Assembly: GCA_017936665.1 (NCBI GenBank)
Contig: JAGBFB010000043.1
Span: 1-63,903, forward strand
Direction: 5' to 3'
DNA: 63,903 nucleotides
Source: Spirochaetaceae bacterium
GTDB lineage: Bacteria > Spirochaetota > Spirochaetia > Treponematales > Treponemataceae
Shown: in pieces, positions 17,052 through 26,874 of the stretch
Numbering within the stretch: the first letter of the stretch is position 1
Layout: each line of letters starts with the position of its first letter
Notes under the pieces: model-generated
Database searches by the model: none
What the model was told of the DNA's origin: nothing
Seen by the model: the letters and a program-made list of their open reading frames with translations, nothing else
Position numbers and translations under genes: made by a program

Positions 17052-17555
17052 ATGATTAAAATACTTTTTGTTTGTCATGGAAATATTTGCCGTTCTCCAA
17101 TGGCAGAATATGTTATGAAATATCTTGTAAGTCAAAAAGGTTTAGAAGAAAAATTTTATATCGATTCAGCTGCAACAAGCACAGAAGAAATTGGAAACGG
17201 TGTTCACTACGGAACACGAAACAAATTGCAATCAGTTAATATTCCAGTTGGCAATCACAAAGCTAGACAAATTACAAAAAATGATATAGAAGAATTTGAT
17301 TATTTAATTGGAATGGATAGTGCCAACATTCGTAACATGAAAAGATTTTACGGATTTGATGGATTTAGTTTTGGAAGTTACCAAGCAAACTCAAACTCAG
17401 CCACAAATAAAAATTTAGAAAATAAAATTTGCAAACTTTTAGAATTTGCAAATTCATCAGATGATATTGCTGACCCTTGGTACACAGGAAATTTTGATTT
17501 AACTTACAACGATATTTTAAAAGGTTGCAAATCCCTTTTAAATAGTTTAACATAG
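17052..17555 (+). CDS. Low-molecular-weight protein tyrosine phosphatase
   Basis: This 167-residue cytoplasmic phosphatase has the active-site loop CHGNICRS at residues 8-15 (Cys8 nucleophile, Arg14) and the general-acid aspartate in DPWYTGN near the C-terminus. Family members remove phosphate from tyrosine in proteins or from low-molecular substrates. The ATG at 17052 is preceded by TGAGG; an in-frame TTG 12 bases upstream is unlikely. It lies in the deaminase-permease-phosphatase-HD unit. No tyrosine kinase gene is visible nearby. Confidence 0.9.
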   Translation: MIKILFVCHGNICRSPMAEYVMKYLVSQKGLEEKFYIDSAATSTEEIGNGVHYGTRNKLQSVNIPVGNHKARQITKNDIEEFDYLIGMDSANIRNMKRFYGFDGFSFGSYQANSNSATNKNLENKICKLLEFANSSDDIADPWYTGNFDLTYNDILKGCKSLLNSLT

Positions 17556-17561
17556 AAGTAT

Positions 17562-18428
17562 ATGAAATCTCCAAAAGAAATAAACTTAGAAGAAAAAATT
17601 TTAGATTCACTTCTCCCTGAAAAATTAAATGGCGAAACAATTCCATACGAAGTTGCAAAAATTTTAATTGATGATCCAGAAATTGCTGAAATTCAAAATT
17701 ATGCAAATCATGTTTCAATCGTTCGTTTAGGTTATAATGACCATGGTCCAGTTCACATGAGGACAGTTGCAAGAAACTGTATCAAAATGATGAAAATTTT
17801 ACACGAAGCAAAAATTGAAACAAGTCTTGAAAAAGAAAAAATTGGAACTTTTACAGATAGTTTAACAGCTATTTTACTGGCTTCTTTTATGCATGATTTA
17901 GGAATGACAGTTGGTAGACAAGACCACGAACTTTACAGTGTAACAATCGCACTTCCAATTATTGATAGAATTTTGAAACAAGTTTTAAAAGATGATTTAC
18001 AAAGAAGAATAGTTATTCGTTCTGTTGCAATGGAAGGAATTGTAGGTCACATGGGAACTCACAAAATTCACTCATTAGAAGCAGGAATGATTTTAATTGG
18101 TGACGGATGTGACATGACAAAAGGAAGAGCAAGAATTCCTATTGCACTTTTTAACGGAGCAAAAGTTGGAGATATTCACAAATATTCAGCTAACTCAATT
18201 GAAAAAGTAAAAATCTTTAACGGATTGGAATCAGATAGAGCACAAGAATTAAAATCTGAAGCTAACTCAGAAATAAAACCAATTTGTATTGAAGTTGAAA
18301 TGTCTAGTGAAGTTGGATTTTTTCAAATCGAAGAAGTTTTGATTCAAAAAATAAATTCTAGCCCCGTAAGACCATACATATCACTTTACGCAGGAATTAC
18401 AGGACAAGAATTTAAAAAGTATTTGTAA
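17562..18428 (+). CDS. HD-domain phosphohydrolase
   Basis: This 288-residue protein has an intact HD metal site: the early histidine in GPVHMRTVARN, the HD pair in SFMHDLGMTVG, and the downstream histidine/aspartate segment GHMGTHKIHSLEAG...IGDGCDMTKG. Archaeal and bacterial proteins of this layout are HD-superfamily hydrolases of unknown substrate, probably nucleotide-type. It sits six bases after the phosphatase gene, at the end of the unit. A weak GAAG ribosome site is seen. Confidence 0.75.
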   Translation: MKSPKEINLEEKILDSLLPEKLNGETIPYEVAKILIDDPEIAEIQNYANHVSIVRLGYNDHGPVHMRTVARNCIKMMKILHEAKIETSLEKEKIGTFTDSLTAILLASFMHDLGMTVGRQDHELYSVTIALPIIDRILKQVLKDDLQRRIVIRSVAMEGIVGHMGTHKIHSLEAGMILIGDGCDMTKGRARIPIALFNGAKVGDIHKYSANSIEKVKIFNGLESDRAQELKSEANSEIKPICIEVEMSSEVGFFQIEEVLIQKINSSPVRPYISLYAGITGQEFKKYL

Positions 18429-18433
18429 GATTT

Positions 18434-19294
18434 TTACAAAAGTACATAATTATTATTTTTGAAAATTGCCTTTTCTTTTCTCCAATTTGATGGATTACCA
18501 GGTCCAACCCATTTATTTAGAGGAAAGGAATCTGCTAAACTTTGTCTAATAAATTCTTTTGCTAACAAAACAGCTTGATAAGCACTAAGACCTTGTGCAA
18601 GACCTGAAGTAATAGCTGCAGCAGTTGTACAACCAGCTCCATGAGTCCAAAAAGTATTTACTAAAGAAGTTTCAACTTCTTCACAGCGCTCTGCATCGCA
18701 ATAAACATCAATGGCAAGCCCCGTTTCTTTACAATTAGCAAGTTTGTTTCCGCCTTTTAAGAAAACTGCTTTTGCACCTTTTTCAACAAGGATTTTTGCA
18801 ACAATTTTCATTTGTTCAACTGTTGTAGGTTCTTCACAACCTGCCATTTGACTAGCTTCAAAAAGATTTGGAGTTACAATTTTTGCCAAAGGTAAAAGTT
18901 TTTTTTGTACAGCTAAATTCAATTCTGGATTTAGAGCTTCACCTGCACCTTTACAAACCATTACAGGATCTAAAACATAATTTTCAACATTATATTTTTT
19001 GATATATTCTTCTGCTAGTTCTACAGCATACTCAGTTCCAAGCATACCTGTTTTACAAGCAGAAACTCCAACACCTTTAAAAATAGTTTCCATTTGAGAA
19101 CGCAAAACATCTTCTGCGATAGGGAAAACACCGTGAGACCAATTATTGTCTGGATTCATTGTAGCAATAACTGTAACGGCCGCCATTCCATAAAGCCCAT
19201 ATTCACAAAAGGTTTTTAAATCTGCTTCTAAACCTGCTCCGCCAGAAGCATCAGAACCAGCAATTGTAGCAACTTTAATCATTCCTTCAGCCAT
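18434..19294 (-). CDS. ThiD/PdxK-family vitamin kinase
   Basis: This 286-residue ribokinase-fold kinase starts with AGSDASGGAGLEADLKTF and has DPVMVCKGAGEAL, TPNLFEA and the catalytic GAGCTTAAAITSGLAQG. The family phosphorylates hydroxymethylpyrimidine for thiamine or pyridoxal for B6. The anion-hole motif GAGCT rather than the usual ThiD GTGCT makes pyridoxal kinase of the ThiD-like type at least as likely. No other thiamine gene and no TPP riboswitch is seen near it. A TAGGAG ribosome site precedes the ATG. Confidence 0.8.
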   Translation of the reverse strand: MAEGMIKVATIAGSDASGGAGLEADLKTFCEYGLYGMAAVTVIATMNPDNNWSHGVFPIAEDVLRSQMETIFKGVGVSACKTGMLGTEYAVELAEEYIKKYNVENYVLDPVMVCKGAGEALNPELNLAVQKKLLPLAKIVTPNLFEASQMAGCEEPTTVEQMKIVAKILVEKGAKAVFLKGGNKLANCKETGLAIDVYCDAERCEEVETSLVNTFWTHGAGCTTAAAITSGLAQGLSAYQAVLLAKEFIRQSLADSFPLNKWVGPGNPSNWRKEKAIFKNNNYVLL

Positions 19295-19396
19295 AAAATT
19301 CTCCTATTTAAGAATAATTTATACTAAGAATATAATCAAAATGTGATACCATTACTAGAGTCAGATTTAAGATTTTTAACAAGGTCAGATATTAAA

Positions 19397-20890
19397 TCAA
19401 TATGAATTGATAAAACGCTTTTTCTTTATAGGCTCACTTGTAAAATCGATTCCAAGTTTCTTAAAAATCTTTGTATCAACTTCAGAAAGCATTACTGTAG
19501 TGTGAACTTGACAACCTCTAAGTTTTGGAAGTTGCTCCAAAGCCTTTCTAGCATTTTCATCTTCTGTAGAAACCATTGCAAGAGCAACCAAAACTTCATC
19601 AGTATGAAGCCGTGGATTTTTTCCTGCAAGATATTCAATCTTCATTTTTTGAATTGGTTCTATAACTGATGCAGGAATTAAATGAACATCATGTTCAATT
19701 CCAGCTAAATATTTTAAAGCATTAAGCAATAAAGCAGCAGAAGCCCCCAATAAATCAGATGTTTTTGAAGTAATATAAATTGGATTTCCTTCTTCGTCCA
19801 TAAGTTCGATCGCTTCGGCAGGAAGTCCAATTTCTTGGGCTCGTTGTTTTGCAAGAACAGTTACTTTTCTTTCATCGGTTGAAGTGTTCACCTTTCCCAT
19901 AAGAAGTTCAATTTTATAAACTTCATTTTCTGCAGGAATATCGTCAGCTAATTTATCTAAAGCATTATAGTAACGACGAATTATTTCTTGCTTTGAGGCA
20001 TTCTGACAAATTTCATCATCAATAATACAATTTCCTGCCATATTAACCCCCATATCCGTTGGAGATTTATATGGATTGTAGCCATATATTGCCTTAAAAA
20101 TAGAATTTAAAACAGGGAAAATTTCAATATCTCGATTATAGTTTACAGCAGTTTGACCGTATGCTTCCAAATGAAATGGGTCAATCATATTTACATCGTT
20201 AAGGTCAGCAGTTGCTGCTTCATAAGCAATATTTACAGGATGATTTAACGGCAAATTCCAAATTGGGAAAGTTTCAAATTTTGCATATCCAGCTTTTATT
20301 CCTCGTTTGTTATCATGATAAAGTTGAGAAAGACAAGTTGCCATCTTTCCACTTCCAGGTCCTGGAGCCGTAACCACAACAAGAGGTTTTGTAGTTTTAA
20401 TATAATCATTTTTTCCAAAACCTTGGTCACTATTTATTAAAGACACATTTGATGGATAGCCTTCGATATAGTAATGAAAATAAGTTTTTATATGAAGTTT
20501 TTTCAAACGAGTTTTAAATTGATTGATAGCCGACTGCCCTGCATAATGTGTAATAACAACACTACTAACAACAAGACCAACTTTCTTGTATTCTTCGCAA
20601 AGACGAATTACATCCATGTCGTAAGTAATTCCTAAATCGCTACGAACCTTATTTTTTTCAATATCAGTAGCACTGATAACAATAACAACTTCTGCACAAT
20701 CTGCAAGTTGCACAAGCATTTTTAATTTACTATCTGGCTGAAAACCAGGCAAAACTCTTGAAGCATGATAATCGTCAAAAAGTTTTCCACCAAACTCCAA
20801 ATAGAGTTTATCACCAAATTGTGAAATTCTGTCTTTGATGTGTTCTGACTGAATTTTTAAGTATTTATCGTTATCAAATCCTATTTTCAT
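19397..20890 (-). CDS. DUF1846 (UPF0371) family protein
   Basis: This 497-residue cytoplasmic protein matches the long DUF1846 family throughout: KIGFDNDKYLKIQ at the start, LYLEFGGKLFDDYHASRVLPGF, a nucleotide-loop-like VVTAPGPGSGKMATCLSQLYHD, and a conserved C-terminal half. Family members are common in Firmicutes and other anaerobes and have no settled function. I begin at the ATG at 20890 because a TATAAT box ends seven bases upstream; an ATG at 20899 is also in frame but overlaps that box. The gene is divergent from the sensor kinase with only 46 bases between starts. Confidence 0.85.
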   Translation of the reverse strand: MKIGFDNDKYLKIQSEHIKDRISQFGDKLYLEFGGKLFDDYHASRVLPGFQPDSKLKMLVQLADCAEVVIVISATDIEKNKVRSDLGITYDMDVIRLCEEYKKVGLVVSSVVITHYAGQSAINQFKTRLKKLHIKTYFHYYIEGYPSNVSLINSDQGFGKNDYIKTTKPLVVVTAPGPGSGKMATCLSQLYHDNKRGIKAGYAKFETFPIWNLPLNHPVNIAYEAATADLNDVNMIDPFHLEAYGQTAVNYNRDIEIFPVLNSIFKAIYGYNPYKSPTDMGVNMAGNCIIDDEICQNASKQEIIRRYYNALDKLADDIPAENEVYKIELLMGKVNTSTDERKVTVLAKQRAQEIGLPAEAIELMDEEGNPIYITSKTSDLLGASAALLLNALKYLAGIEHDVHLIPASVIEPIQKMKIEYLAGKNPRLHTDEVLVALAMVSTEDENARKALEQLPKLRGCQVHTTVMLSEVDTKIFKKLGIDFTSEPIKKKRFINSY

Positions 20891-20897
20891 AAACTTC

Positions 20898-20930
20898 ATT
20901 ATAGTCTAAAACGAATTTCAATGCTATACT
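20898..20930. promoter_or_regulatory. Divergent back-to-back -10 boxes for two leaderless genes
   Basis: On the minus strand TATAAT (20898-20903) ends seven bases before the DUF1846 ATG. On the plus strand TATACT (20925-20930) ends six bases before the sensor-kinase ATG. The -35 regions are weak and must lie inside each other's promoter or in the opposite gene. Confidence 0.6.
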
Positions 20931-20936
20931 AAATTT

Positions 20937-23741
20937 ATGTTAGGTAAAAGATTTTTTTTAATATTTTTTGTAATTTTTGTATTTCTATTTTTGTCTGTAA
21001 ACACTTATGCAGATCCCTACTTTCCTCAAATAGAAAAAAAAGTTTTGAATGTTGGATTTTATGAAATGCAAGGTGCTCAAGAAATTGATGAACAAGGAAA
21101 TCTTTCTGGTTTTTACTATGATTACCTACAAGCAATAATGCAATATAGTCCTTGGGATTTACATTTTATCACAAAATGCGATTGGAACTCATGCTTAGAA
21201 ATGTTAAAGACAGGAGAAATTGACATTCTTTGTGGAGTTCAAAAAAATCCTGAACGTGAAAAAATTTATGATTTTTCTGAAAGTTCCTCAATTACATTTT
21301 ATTCATCAATCTTTGTAAATAAAAATAATTCGCAAATTCCATATAATGATTTTCAAAGTTTAGACGGATTAACTGTTGGAGTAATATCAAATAGTGCAAG
21401 AACTGATTATTTTTTTGAATTTTGCAAAGAAAATAATTTTTCTATGAAACCAGTATTTTTTAATTCAGAATCAGATTTGTTTGATGCCCTGAAAGAAGGA
21501 AAAATTGATACTGCAATGTCATCTTCTAATTCAAATACAAATGATTTTAGAATCGTTTCTGATTTTGACCCGCAACCACAATACATTGCAATTACAAAAG
21601 GAAATTCAAAAGTCTTAGAAGATTTAAATCTTGCAATATCAAAATTGAAAAGCGAAAATCCTTCTTTTGATGAAAAATTATATAAAAAACATTATGGTTC
21701 TACAGAAGGAAACAATGTTTCTTTTACAAAAGAAGAACTATCCTTTATAGAAAATAATAAAACTCTAAAAATTTATTTTGATCCAAACTGGGAACCTTTA
21801 GAAAAATTAAATTCCAAAACAAATAAACCAGAAGGTGCAGTTATTGATATATTAAATATAGTTTCTAAAAAAAGTGGAATTGATTTTAATTACGTTTCTA
21901 CATCGTCTTATGCAGAAAACTTAATAATGGTAGAAAATAACAATGGATACATTTTGTCTGCCGTTGCCTACGATTACAAATGGGCTAATGACCATAATTT
22001 ACTTTTAACCAAACCATTTATCGAAACAAATATTTCCTATGTCTATAAAGAAAAATTGAAGTTTAACAAAATTGCGTTACCAGAAAGTTATTTTACAAAT
22101 CAATATATACGAGAAAAAAATCCTAATGCACAAATTATTTCTTATCCAAATATTAAATCTTGTTTAGATGCAGTTAATTCAGGAAAAGCTGATGCAACAA
22201 TTCTAAACAACTACGAATTAAATTATTTTTATTCATTACCAAAATATAGAGAATTAAAATTTAACACAATTCCATATTTAACAGAATCTTTTTCAATGGG
22301 AATTTCTAAAAATGCACATCCTTTATTGTTTTCAATTTTTAACAAAACATTACATTCAATTTCTGAAGAAGAATTTTCTGACGCAATTAGAAATAATACT
22401 CAAATAACTTCAAAAGATGGATTTTTAGGATTGATATACACAAACCCACTGGACTTTTTTCTTATTTTGAGCGTTTTCTTTTTGTTGTTTGTAATTTCTG
22501 TAATTCTATTATTATTCAATATTATCAACAAGAAAAAAAATAAACAGATTGCAGAAAGTTTTAAAATAAAATTTGATTTTTTATCTAGGATGAGTCACGA
22601 TTTACGAACTCCGATAAACACAATTTTAGGCTATTCAGAATTAGCAAAGGATAATATCAATAATCCTAACCAAATGAAAGGCTACCTTGAAAAAATGAAT
22701 TACTCAAGTTCTTTTCTTTTAGGATTAGTAAACGATTGTCTTGATATGGGAAAAAATTACAATGATAAATTAATTTTACATCCAACACCTTATCTTTACA
22801 GTGAATTTGAAAAAACTGTTCTTGCAATGATTGATCCTTTATGTAAACAAAAGAATATTAAATTTATTTCTCCTAAAGATTATTATCCTGTAGCGATTCT
22901 TGTAGATAAAATTAGATTTGAACAAATATTTTTTAATTTGCTAACAAATGCCGTAAAATTCACCCCAGAAAATGGAACAGTTGAATTTACAATCAATAAT
23001 AGAAATATTTGCAATGGAGTTTTTTCTTGCGATTTTTATGTAAAAGATACAGGAATTGGAATTTCAGAAAGTTTTCAGCAAAAAATGTTTTTACCTTTTG
23101 AACAAGAAGAGAATGAAGTTGGTCTTATGTCTCAAGGTTCAGGTCTTGGACTTTCAATCGTAAAAAGCATTGTAGATTTAATGGACGGAACTATTTCTGT
23201 TCAAAGTGAAAAAGGAAAAGGAACAACATTTATCGTTCATCTTGATTTACCAATTGTTGACATTCCTGAAGAAGAAAAAAATAAAACTAATTCCTCAAAT
23301 GAAACATCAAATCCTAAACAAGATGGATTTCTTTCTGAAAAAATTTTAGAGAACAAAAAAGTATTATTGATTGAAGACCATCCAATGAATATTGAAATTG
23401 CAAAAGAACTTCTCGAAAAAAAAGGAATGACTATTATCTGTGCTACAAACGGAAAAGAAGGTTTAGAAACATTTGAAAATTCTAAAGAAAATGAAATTGA
23501 CTTAATCCTAACAGATATTAGAATGCCAATTATGGACGGTCAAGAAATGACAGAAAAAATACGACATCTAAACCGTAATGACGCAAAAACAATTCCGATA
23601 ATTGCAATTACAGCAAACATCCTTGATGATGATATAAAAATCTATCACAAATCTGGCATAAATGATTTTGTAGAAAAACCAATTAAACCAGATGTTTTGT
23701 ACAAAGTGTTAGCAAATACCTTGAATGAAAAACGTGATTAG
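20937..23741 (+). CDS. Hybrid sensor histidine kinase with two periplasmic binding domains
   Basis: This 934-residue signalling protein reads, in order: signal peptide; two tandem SBP_bac_3-like solute-binding domains (about 35-260 and 270-490); one transmembrane helix (about 500-525); a HisKA domain with MSHDLRTPINT (His554); an HATPase with N-box LLTNAVKFTPENG and GSGLGLSIVKSI; and a receiver domain with LTDIRMPIMDG (Asp860). It should sense a small molecule such as an amino acid in the periplasm and pass phosphate from His554 to Asp860. No cognate regulator gene lies next to it. It is predicted to be leaderless. Confidence 0.92.
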   Translation: MLGKRFFLIFFVIFVFLFLSVNTYADPYFPQIEKKVLNVGFYEMQGAQEIDEQGNLSGFYYDYLQAIMQYSPWDLHFITKCDWNSCLEMLKTGEIDILCGVQKNPEREKIYDFSESSSITFYSSIFVNKNNSQIPYNDFQSLDGLTVGVISNSARTDYFFEFCKENNFSMKPVFFNSESDLFDALKEGKIDTAMSSSNSNTNDFRIVSDFDPQPQYIAITKGNSKVLEDLNLAISKLKSENPSFDEKLYKKHYGSTEGNNVSFTKEELSFIENNKTLKIYFDPNWEPLEKLNSKTNKPEGAVIDILNIVSKKSGIDFNYVSTSSYAENLIMVENNNGYILSAVAYDYKWANDHNLLLTKPFIETNISYVYKEKLKFNKIALPESYFTNQYIREKNPNAQIISYPNIKSCLDAVNSGKADATILNNYELNYFYSLPKYRELKFNTIPYLTESFSMGISKNAHPLLFSIFNKTLHSISEEEFSDAIRNNTQITSKDGFLGLIYTNPLDFFLILSVFFLLFVISVILLLFNIINKKKNKQIAESFKIKFDFLSRMSHDLRTPINTILGYSELAKDNINNPNQMKGYLEKMNYSSSFLLGLVNDCLDMGKNYNDKLILHPTPYLYSEFEKTVLAMIDPLCKQKNIKFISPKDYYPVAILVDKIRFEQIFFNLLTNAVKFTPENGTVEFTINNRNICNGVFSCDFYVKDTGIGISESFQQKMFLPFEQEENEVGLMSQGSGLGLSIVKSIVDLMDGTISVQSEKGKGTTFIVHLDLPIVDIPEEEKNKTNSSNETSNPKQDGFLSEKILENKKVLLIEDHPMNIEIAKELLEKKGMTIICATNGKEGLETFENSKENEIDLILTDIRMPIMDGQEMTEKIRHLNRNDAKTIPIIAITANILDDDIKIYHKSGINDFVEKPIKPDVLYKVLANTLNEKRD

Positions 23742-23772
23742 TTTAGATACCAAAAAATTACTTTACTCTTTC

Positions 23773-24579
23773 CTATAACAACTCAGGTTTACCTGTAAAT
23801 AAAATTCTTAATTGAAGTTTTGTAATTGCTAAAATTTCTCTTAGGTAACTATTTAAGATAGCGTATTTTGCAGTTTTTGAACTAAATCCAAAAGTGTTTT
23901 TATAACCAAGTCGTTTGGCAATCCATAAAGCTCTTGATAAATGATAATCGCTTGTTACAATCACAATTTTTGAATCTAAAATTTCTTGCAAACTACATCC
24001 TGTTTGTTGGCTAAGTAAAATTGCTGCGTTTTGTAAATTCTGAATTGTATCTAATGATTTATCTTCTTGCAAAATAAATTCTTTTGAAACCCTACGTTTT
24101 TCTAATTCTTTTTCTAACATAATTGATTCTGCAAAAGGAGCTGGTTTTATATGACCTCCACATGCAACAATTTTACAATTTGAATTTAAACCCTTCCAAA
24201 GTTCTGCACAAACATCAAGTCTGTTACTTACAGATGATGATGGAGTTCCATTCATTTTTAATCCACCACCTAACAAAATTATATAATCAACTGAATCATC
24301 TGGGATTTTTTCTTTAGGTGAAAGAATAAAAAATAAATTTAAACAAGCATAACAACCAAAAATTAAAATCAAAATTCCAATTACACTTGCAAAGACTTTA
24401 TTAATCTTTGGTAACTTTCCTTTAAAATCAAGGAATACTAAAAATGAACAAATAATTCCAATAAGAGGCCACAATAAAGTTATTCCTAAAAAATATCCAT
24501 CTAAAATTACAAGAATTAAATAGTATAAAAAAGAAAAAATTGCTAAAACTACCAAAAGATTTTTAAGCCATTTGTTCAT
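23773..24579 (-). CDS. YdcF/SanA-like DUF218 membrane protein
   Basis: This 268-residue protein has three or four N-terminal transmembrane helices (to about residue 95) and then a DUF218 domain with the ILLGGGLKMNGTPSSSVSNRLDV start, VACGGH, and TSDYHLSRALWIAKRLGY. Family members are linked to envelope and peptidoglycan biology, but the reaction is not known. An AAAGGA ribosome site is present. It follows the thioesterase gene by 27 bases and is probably co-transcribed. Confidence 0.8.
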   Translation of the reverse strand: MNKWLKNLLVVLAIFSFLYYLILVILDGYFLGITLLWPLIGIICSFLVFLDFKGKLPKINKVFASVIGILILIFGCYACLNLFFILSPKEKIPDDSVDYIILLGGGLKMNGTPSSSVSNRLDVCAELWKGLNSNCKIVACGGHIKPAPFAESIMLEKELEKRRVSKEFILQEDKSLDTIQNLQNAAILLSQQTGCSLQEILDSKIVIVTSDYHLSRALWIAKRLGYKNTFGFSSKTAKYAILNSYLREILAITKLQLRILFTGKPELL

Positions 24580-24606
24580 TTGTATTCCTTTTAGGTAAGA
24601 AAAAAA

Positions 24607-25362
24607 TTATTTGTAAAACAATTCAGATTCAAAACAAACATTTCCGTTTTGTTTACCAACAATTACAATTCGGTTTTCGCCTGCATTTAAATTTCCGTAG
24701 ATTTCAAGATTATCTCCCAGCATTGCTTCGTGTGCATAATTCAATCTTAAATCTGTAAAAGTTTTATTTTGAAACTCTTCTGGCAAACTATCCATAATAT
24801 AAGTTGCATAACGTGAATTATTCATATGTCCATTTGCATCAATATCAGAAAAACGAATTTTTCTTTCATCAAGAAGTTGCATTTCTTCTGGCATACCAAT
24901 TTTTCCACAATCTAAACTTTTTAAAGGTAAAGTAAGAGTTGGCTCAGGACGCATTGTAAAAGTAGATGGTTTCATGATTCTTCGATTTTCAAGATTTACT
25001 AAAAGCCAAGTTGAAAATCCATTTACCAAAACTTCCCCATTTTCATCTGTTAATTCATAAGAACGAGTAAGTTGTAAACCTTTAGAGGCTTCTTCCCAAG
25101 TTTTCAAAGTAATAGTTTGATTGCTTTTTGGCATTTTATGAAATCTAAAAGCAACTCTAGAAGTCAAAATTGCAATTCCATTTTCTTTTAGAACATCAAA
25201 AGTAATTCCTCTCTGATGAAAATCTTCAACAGCTGTATCAGAGGTTAATGCTAAAATTTCTGACAACATAATTTCTTGATTAATATTACATTGACTAAAA
25301 TACAATTTAAATTGTCTGTAAAAATTATTTTCTTCATCATGCCATTGTTTAAATTCTTTCAT
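24607..25362 (-). CDS. Acyl-ACP thioesterase
   Basis: This 251-residue double hot-dog protein resembles bacterial FatA/FatB-type thioesterases that release fatty acids from acyl carrier protein. Visible features are DFHQRGITFDVLKENGIAILTSR in the first repeat, LTRSYELTDENGEVLVNG, and in the second repeat SDIDANGHMNNSRYATYIMD. The Asp, Asn and His residues of that stretch match the catalytic set. An AAGGA ribosome site lies unusually far (11 nt) upstream. A TATAAT-type -10 box lies about 45 bases before the start. Confidence 0.85.
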   Translation of the reverse strand: MKEFKQWHDEENNFYRQFKLYFSQCNINQEIMLSEILALTSDTAVEDFHQRGITFDVLKENGIAILTSRVAFRFHKMPKSNQTITLKTWEEASKGLQLTRSYELTDENGEVLVNGFSTWLLVNLENRRIMKPSTFTMRPEPTLTLPLKSLDCGKIGMPEEMQLLDERKIRFSDIDANGHMNNSRYATYIMDSLPEEFQNKTFTDLRLNYAHEAMLGDNLEIYGNLNAGENRIVIVGKQNGNVCFESELFYK

Positions 25363-25502
25363 ATTTCAATTCATCCTTTTAAAATAAATTTACATTGATA
25401 TTATACATTTTTTACTTGTAAAAATCATCTATTTATGTAATAAATTTATAGAAGACTTTTGTTTTATACACATTTTTTTAACATATTTTAATGAGGAAAA
25501 AC

Positions 25503-26780
25503 ATGAAAATAGAAACTAAATGTTTACATTCTGGATACACTCCAAAAAATGGTGAACCTAGAGTTGTTCCAATCGTACAAAGTACAACTTACAGATTTGA
25601 TTCTTGCGACCACGTAGCAGAACTTTTTGATAAACCAACCGAATTTATGTATTCTCGTTTTGCAAATCCAACTTGCGAGGCAGTAGAAAAAAAGATTGCA
25701 GACTTAGAAGGGGGAGTTGGATGTATGCTCACTTCAAGTGGACAGGCTGCAAGTTTACTTTCAATTTTGAATTTATGTTCTAGTGGAGATAGTTTTATTT
25801 CTAGTTCTTCAATTTACGGAGGAACAGTAAATTTATTTTCTGTAACATTAAAAAAACTTGGAATTGAATGTATTTGGGTTGATGTTGATGCTTCTGAAGA
25901 AGAAATTTTAAAAGCATTTAAACCAAATACAAAATGTGTTTTTGGCGAAACTATTGCAAATCCTGCTTTAACAGTTTTTGATTTTGAAAAATGGGCAAAA
26001 GTTGCTCACTCAAAAAATGTTCCGTTAATTGTTGATAATACATTTGCAACTCCAATTTTATGTCGTCCATTTGAATGGGGAGCAGATATTGTAATTCATT
26101 CTACAACAAAATACATGGATGGACACGCTGTTCAAGGTGGAGGAGCAATCATTGATAGTGGAAAATTCGATTGGGAAAAAGCTTACAAAGCAACAGGATT
26201 TTTTGCTGATATGATTGAACCTGACGAAAGTTATCATGGACTTTGCTACACAAAGGAATTTGGAAACGCTGCTTACATTGTAAAAGCAAGAACACAATGG
26301 ATGAGAGATTTTGGTTGTTATCCTGCCGCAAATTCTGCTTTCTTACTTAATCTTGGTTTAGAAACATTACCTATTCGTATGAAGCAATATTGCGAAAACG
26401 CAAAAAAAGTTGCCGAATATTTTAAGAAAAGCGATAAAATTGCAAAAGTATCTTATCCAGGACTTGAAGGTGATAAATATTTTGAACTTGGAAAAAAATA
26501 CCTTCCATTAGGATGTAGTGGTGTAATTTCTATCAGTATCAAAGGAGGAAGAGATGCAGCTGTACGCTTTATGGATGCACTAACTCTTGCTTCTGACGAA
26601 GTTCATGTTGCAGATATTCGTACCTGTGTTTTACATCCTGCAAGTGCAACACATCGCCAATTAACTGATGAACAACTTGTAGCCGCAGGAATTGACGGTG
26701 GAATGGTTCGTTTTAGTTGCGGTCTTGAAAATATAGAAGACATCATTGCAGATATTGATAAAGGGCTAGCTGCCATTTAA
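25503..26780 (+). CDS. metY: O-acetylhomoserine sulfhydrylase-type PLP enzyme
   Basis: This 425-residue Cys/Met-metabolism PLP enzyme would make homocysteine from O-acetylhomoserine and sulfide. The PLP lysine lies in HSTTKYMDGHAVQGGG, the cofactor aspartate in VDNTFATP, and VQSTTYRFDS is near the start. The length and the DIRTCVLHPASATHRQLT stretch suit MetY better than the shorter cystathionine lyases. A related lyase activity cannot be excluded. The ATG at 25503 follows TGAGG by six bases; an ATG at 25491 overlaps that site. No SAM riboswitch is seen upstream. Confidence 0.85.
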   Translation: MKIETKCLHSGYTPKNGEPRVVPIVQSTTYRFDSCDHVAELFDKPTEFMYSRFANPTCEAVEKKIADLEGGVGCMLTSSGQAASLLSILNLCSSGDSFISSSSIYGGTVNLFSVTLKKLGIECIWVDVDASEEEILKAFKPNTKCVFGETIANPALTVFDFEKWAKVAHSKNVPLIVDNTFATPILCRPFEWGADIVIHSTTKYMDGHAVQGGGAIIDSGKFDWEKAYKATGFFADMIEPDESYHGLCYTKEFGNAAYIVKARTQWMRDFGCYPAANSAFLLNLGLETLPIRMKQYCENAKKVAEYFKKSDKIAKVSYPGLEGDKYFELGKKYLPLGCSGVISISIKGGRDAAVRFMDALTLASDEVHVADIRTCVLHPASATHRQLTDEQLVAAGIDGGMVRFSCGLENIEDIIADIDKGLAAI

Positions 26781-26810
26781 TAAAATATCAAAAAAAAATA
26801 ATTTAAAACA

Positions 26811-26864
26811 AAAAGCAGTTTGCACACGAAGAGCTAAAAACTTCTTACAAACTGCTTTTTTTTA
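26811..26864. terminator. Bidirectional terminator
   Basis: AAAAGCAGTTTG pairs with CAAACTGCTTTT; a T-run on the plus strand ends the metY transcript, and an A-rich flank gives Us on the other strand for the convergent gene. Confidence 0.85.
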
Positions 26865-26874
26865 TTACTAAATC

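Noticed and set aside
19295-19396. TPP riboswitch upstream of the ThiD/PdxK gene
   Set aside because: The short AT-rich region lacks the conserved TPP core sequences.
25363-25502. SAM riboswitch upstream of metY
   Set aside because: No S-box core or terminator is visible in the 140 bases between the genes.
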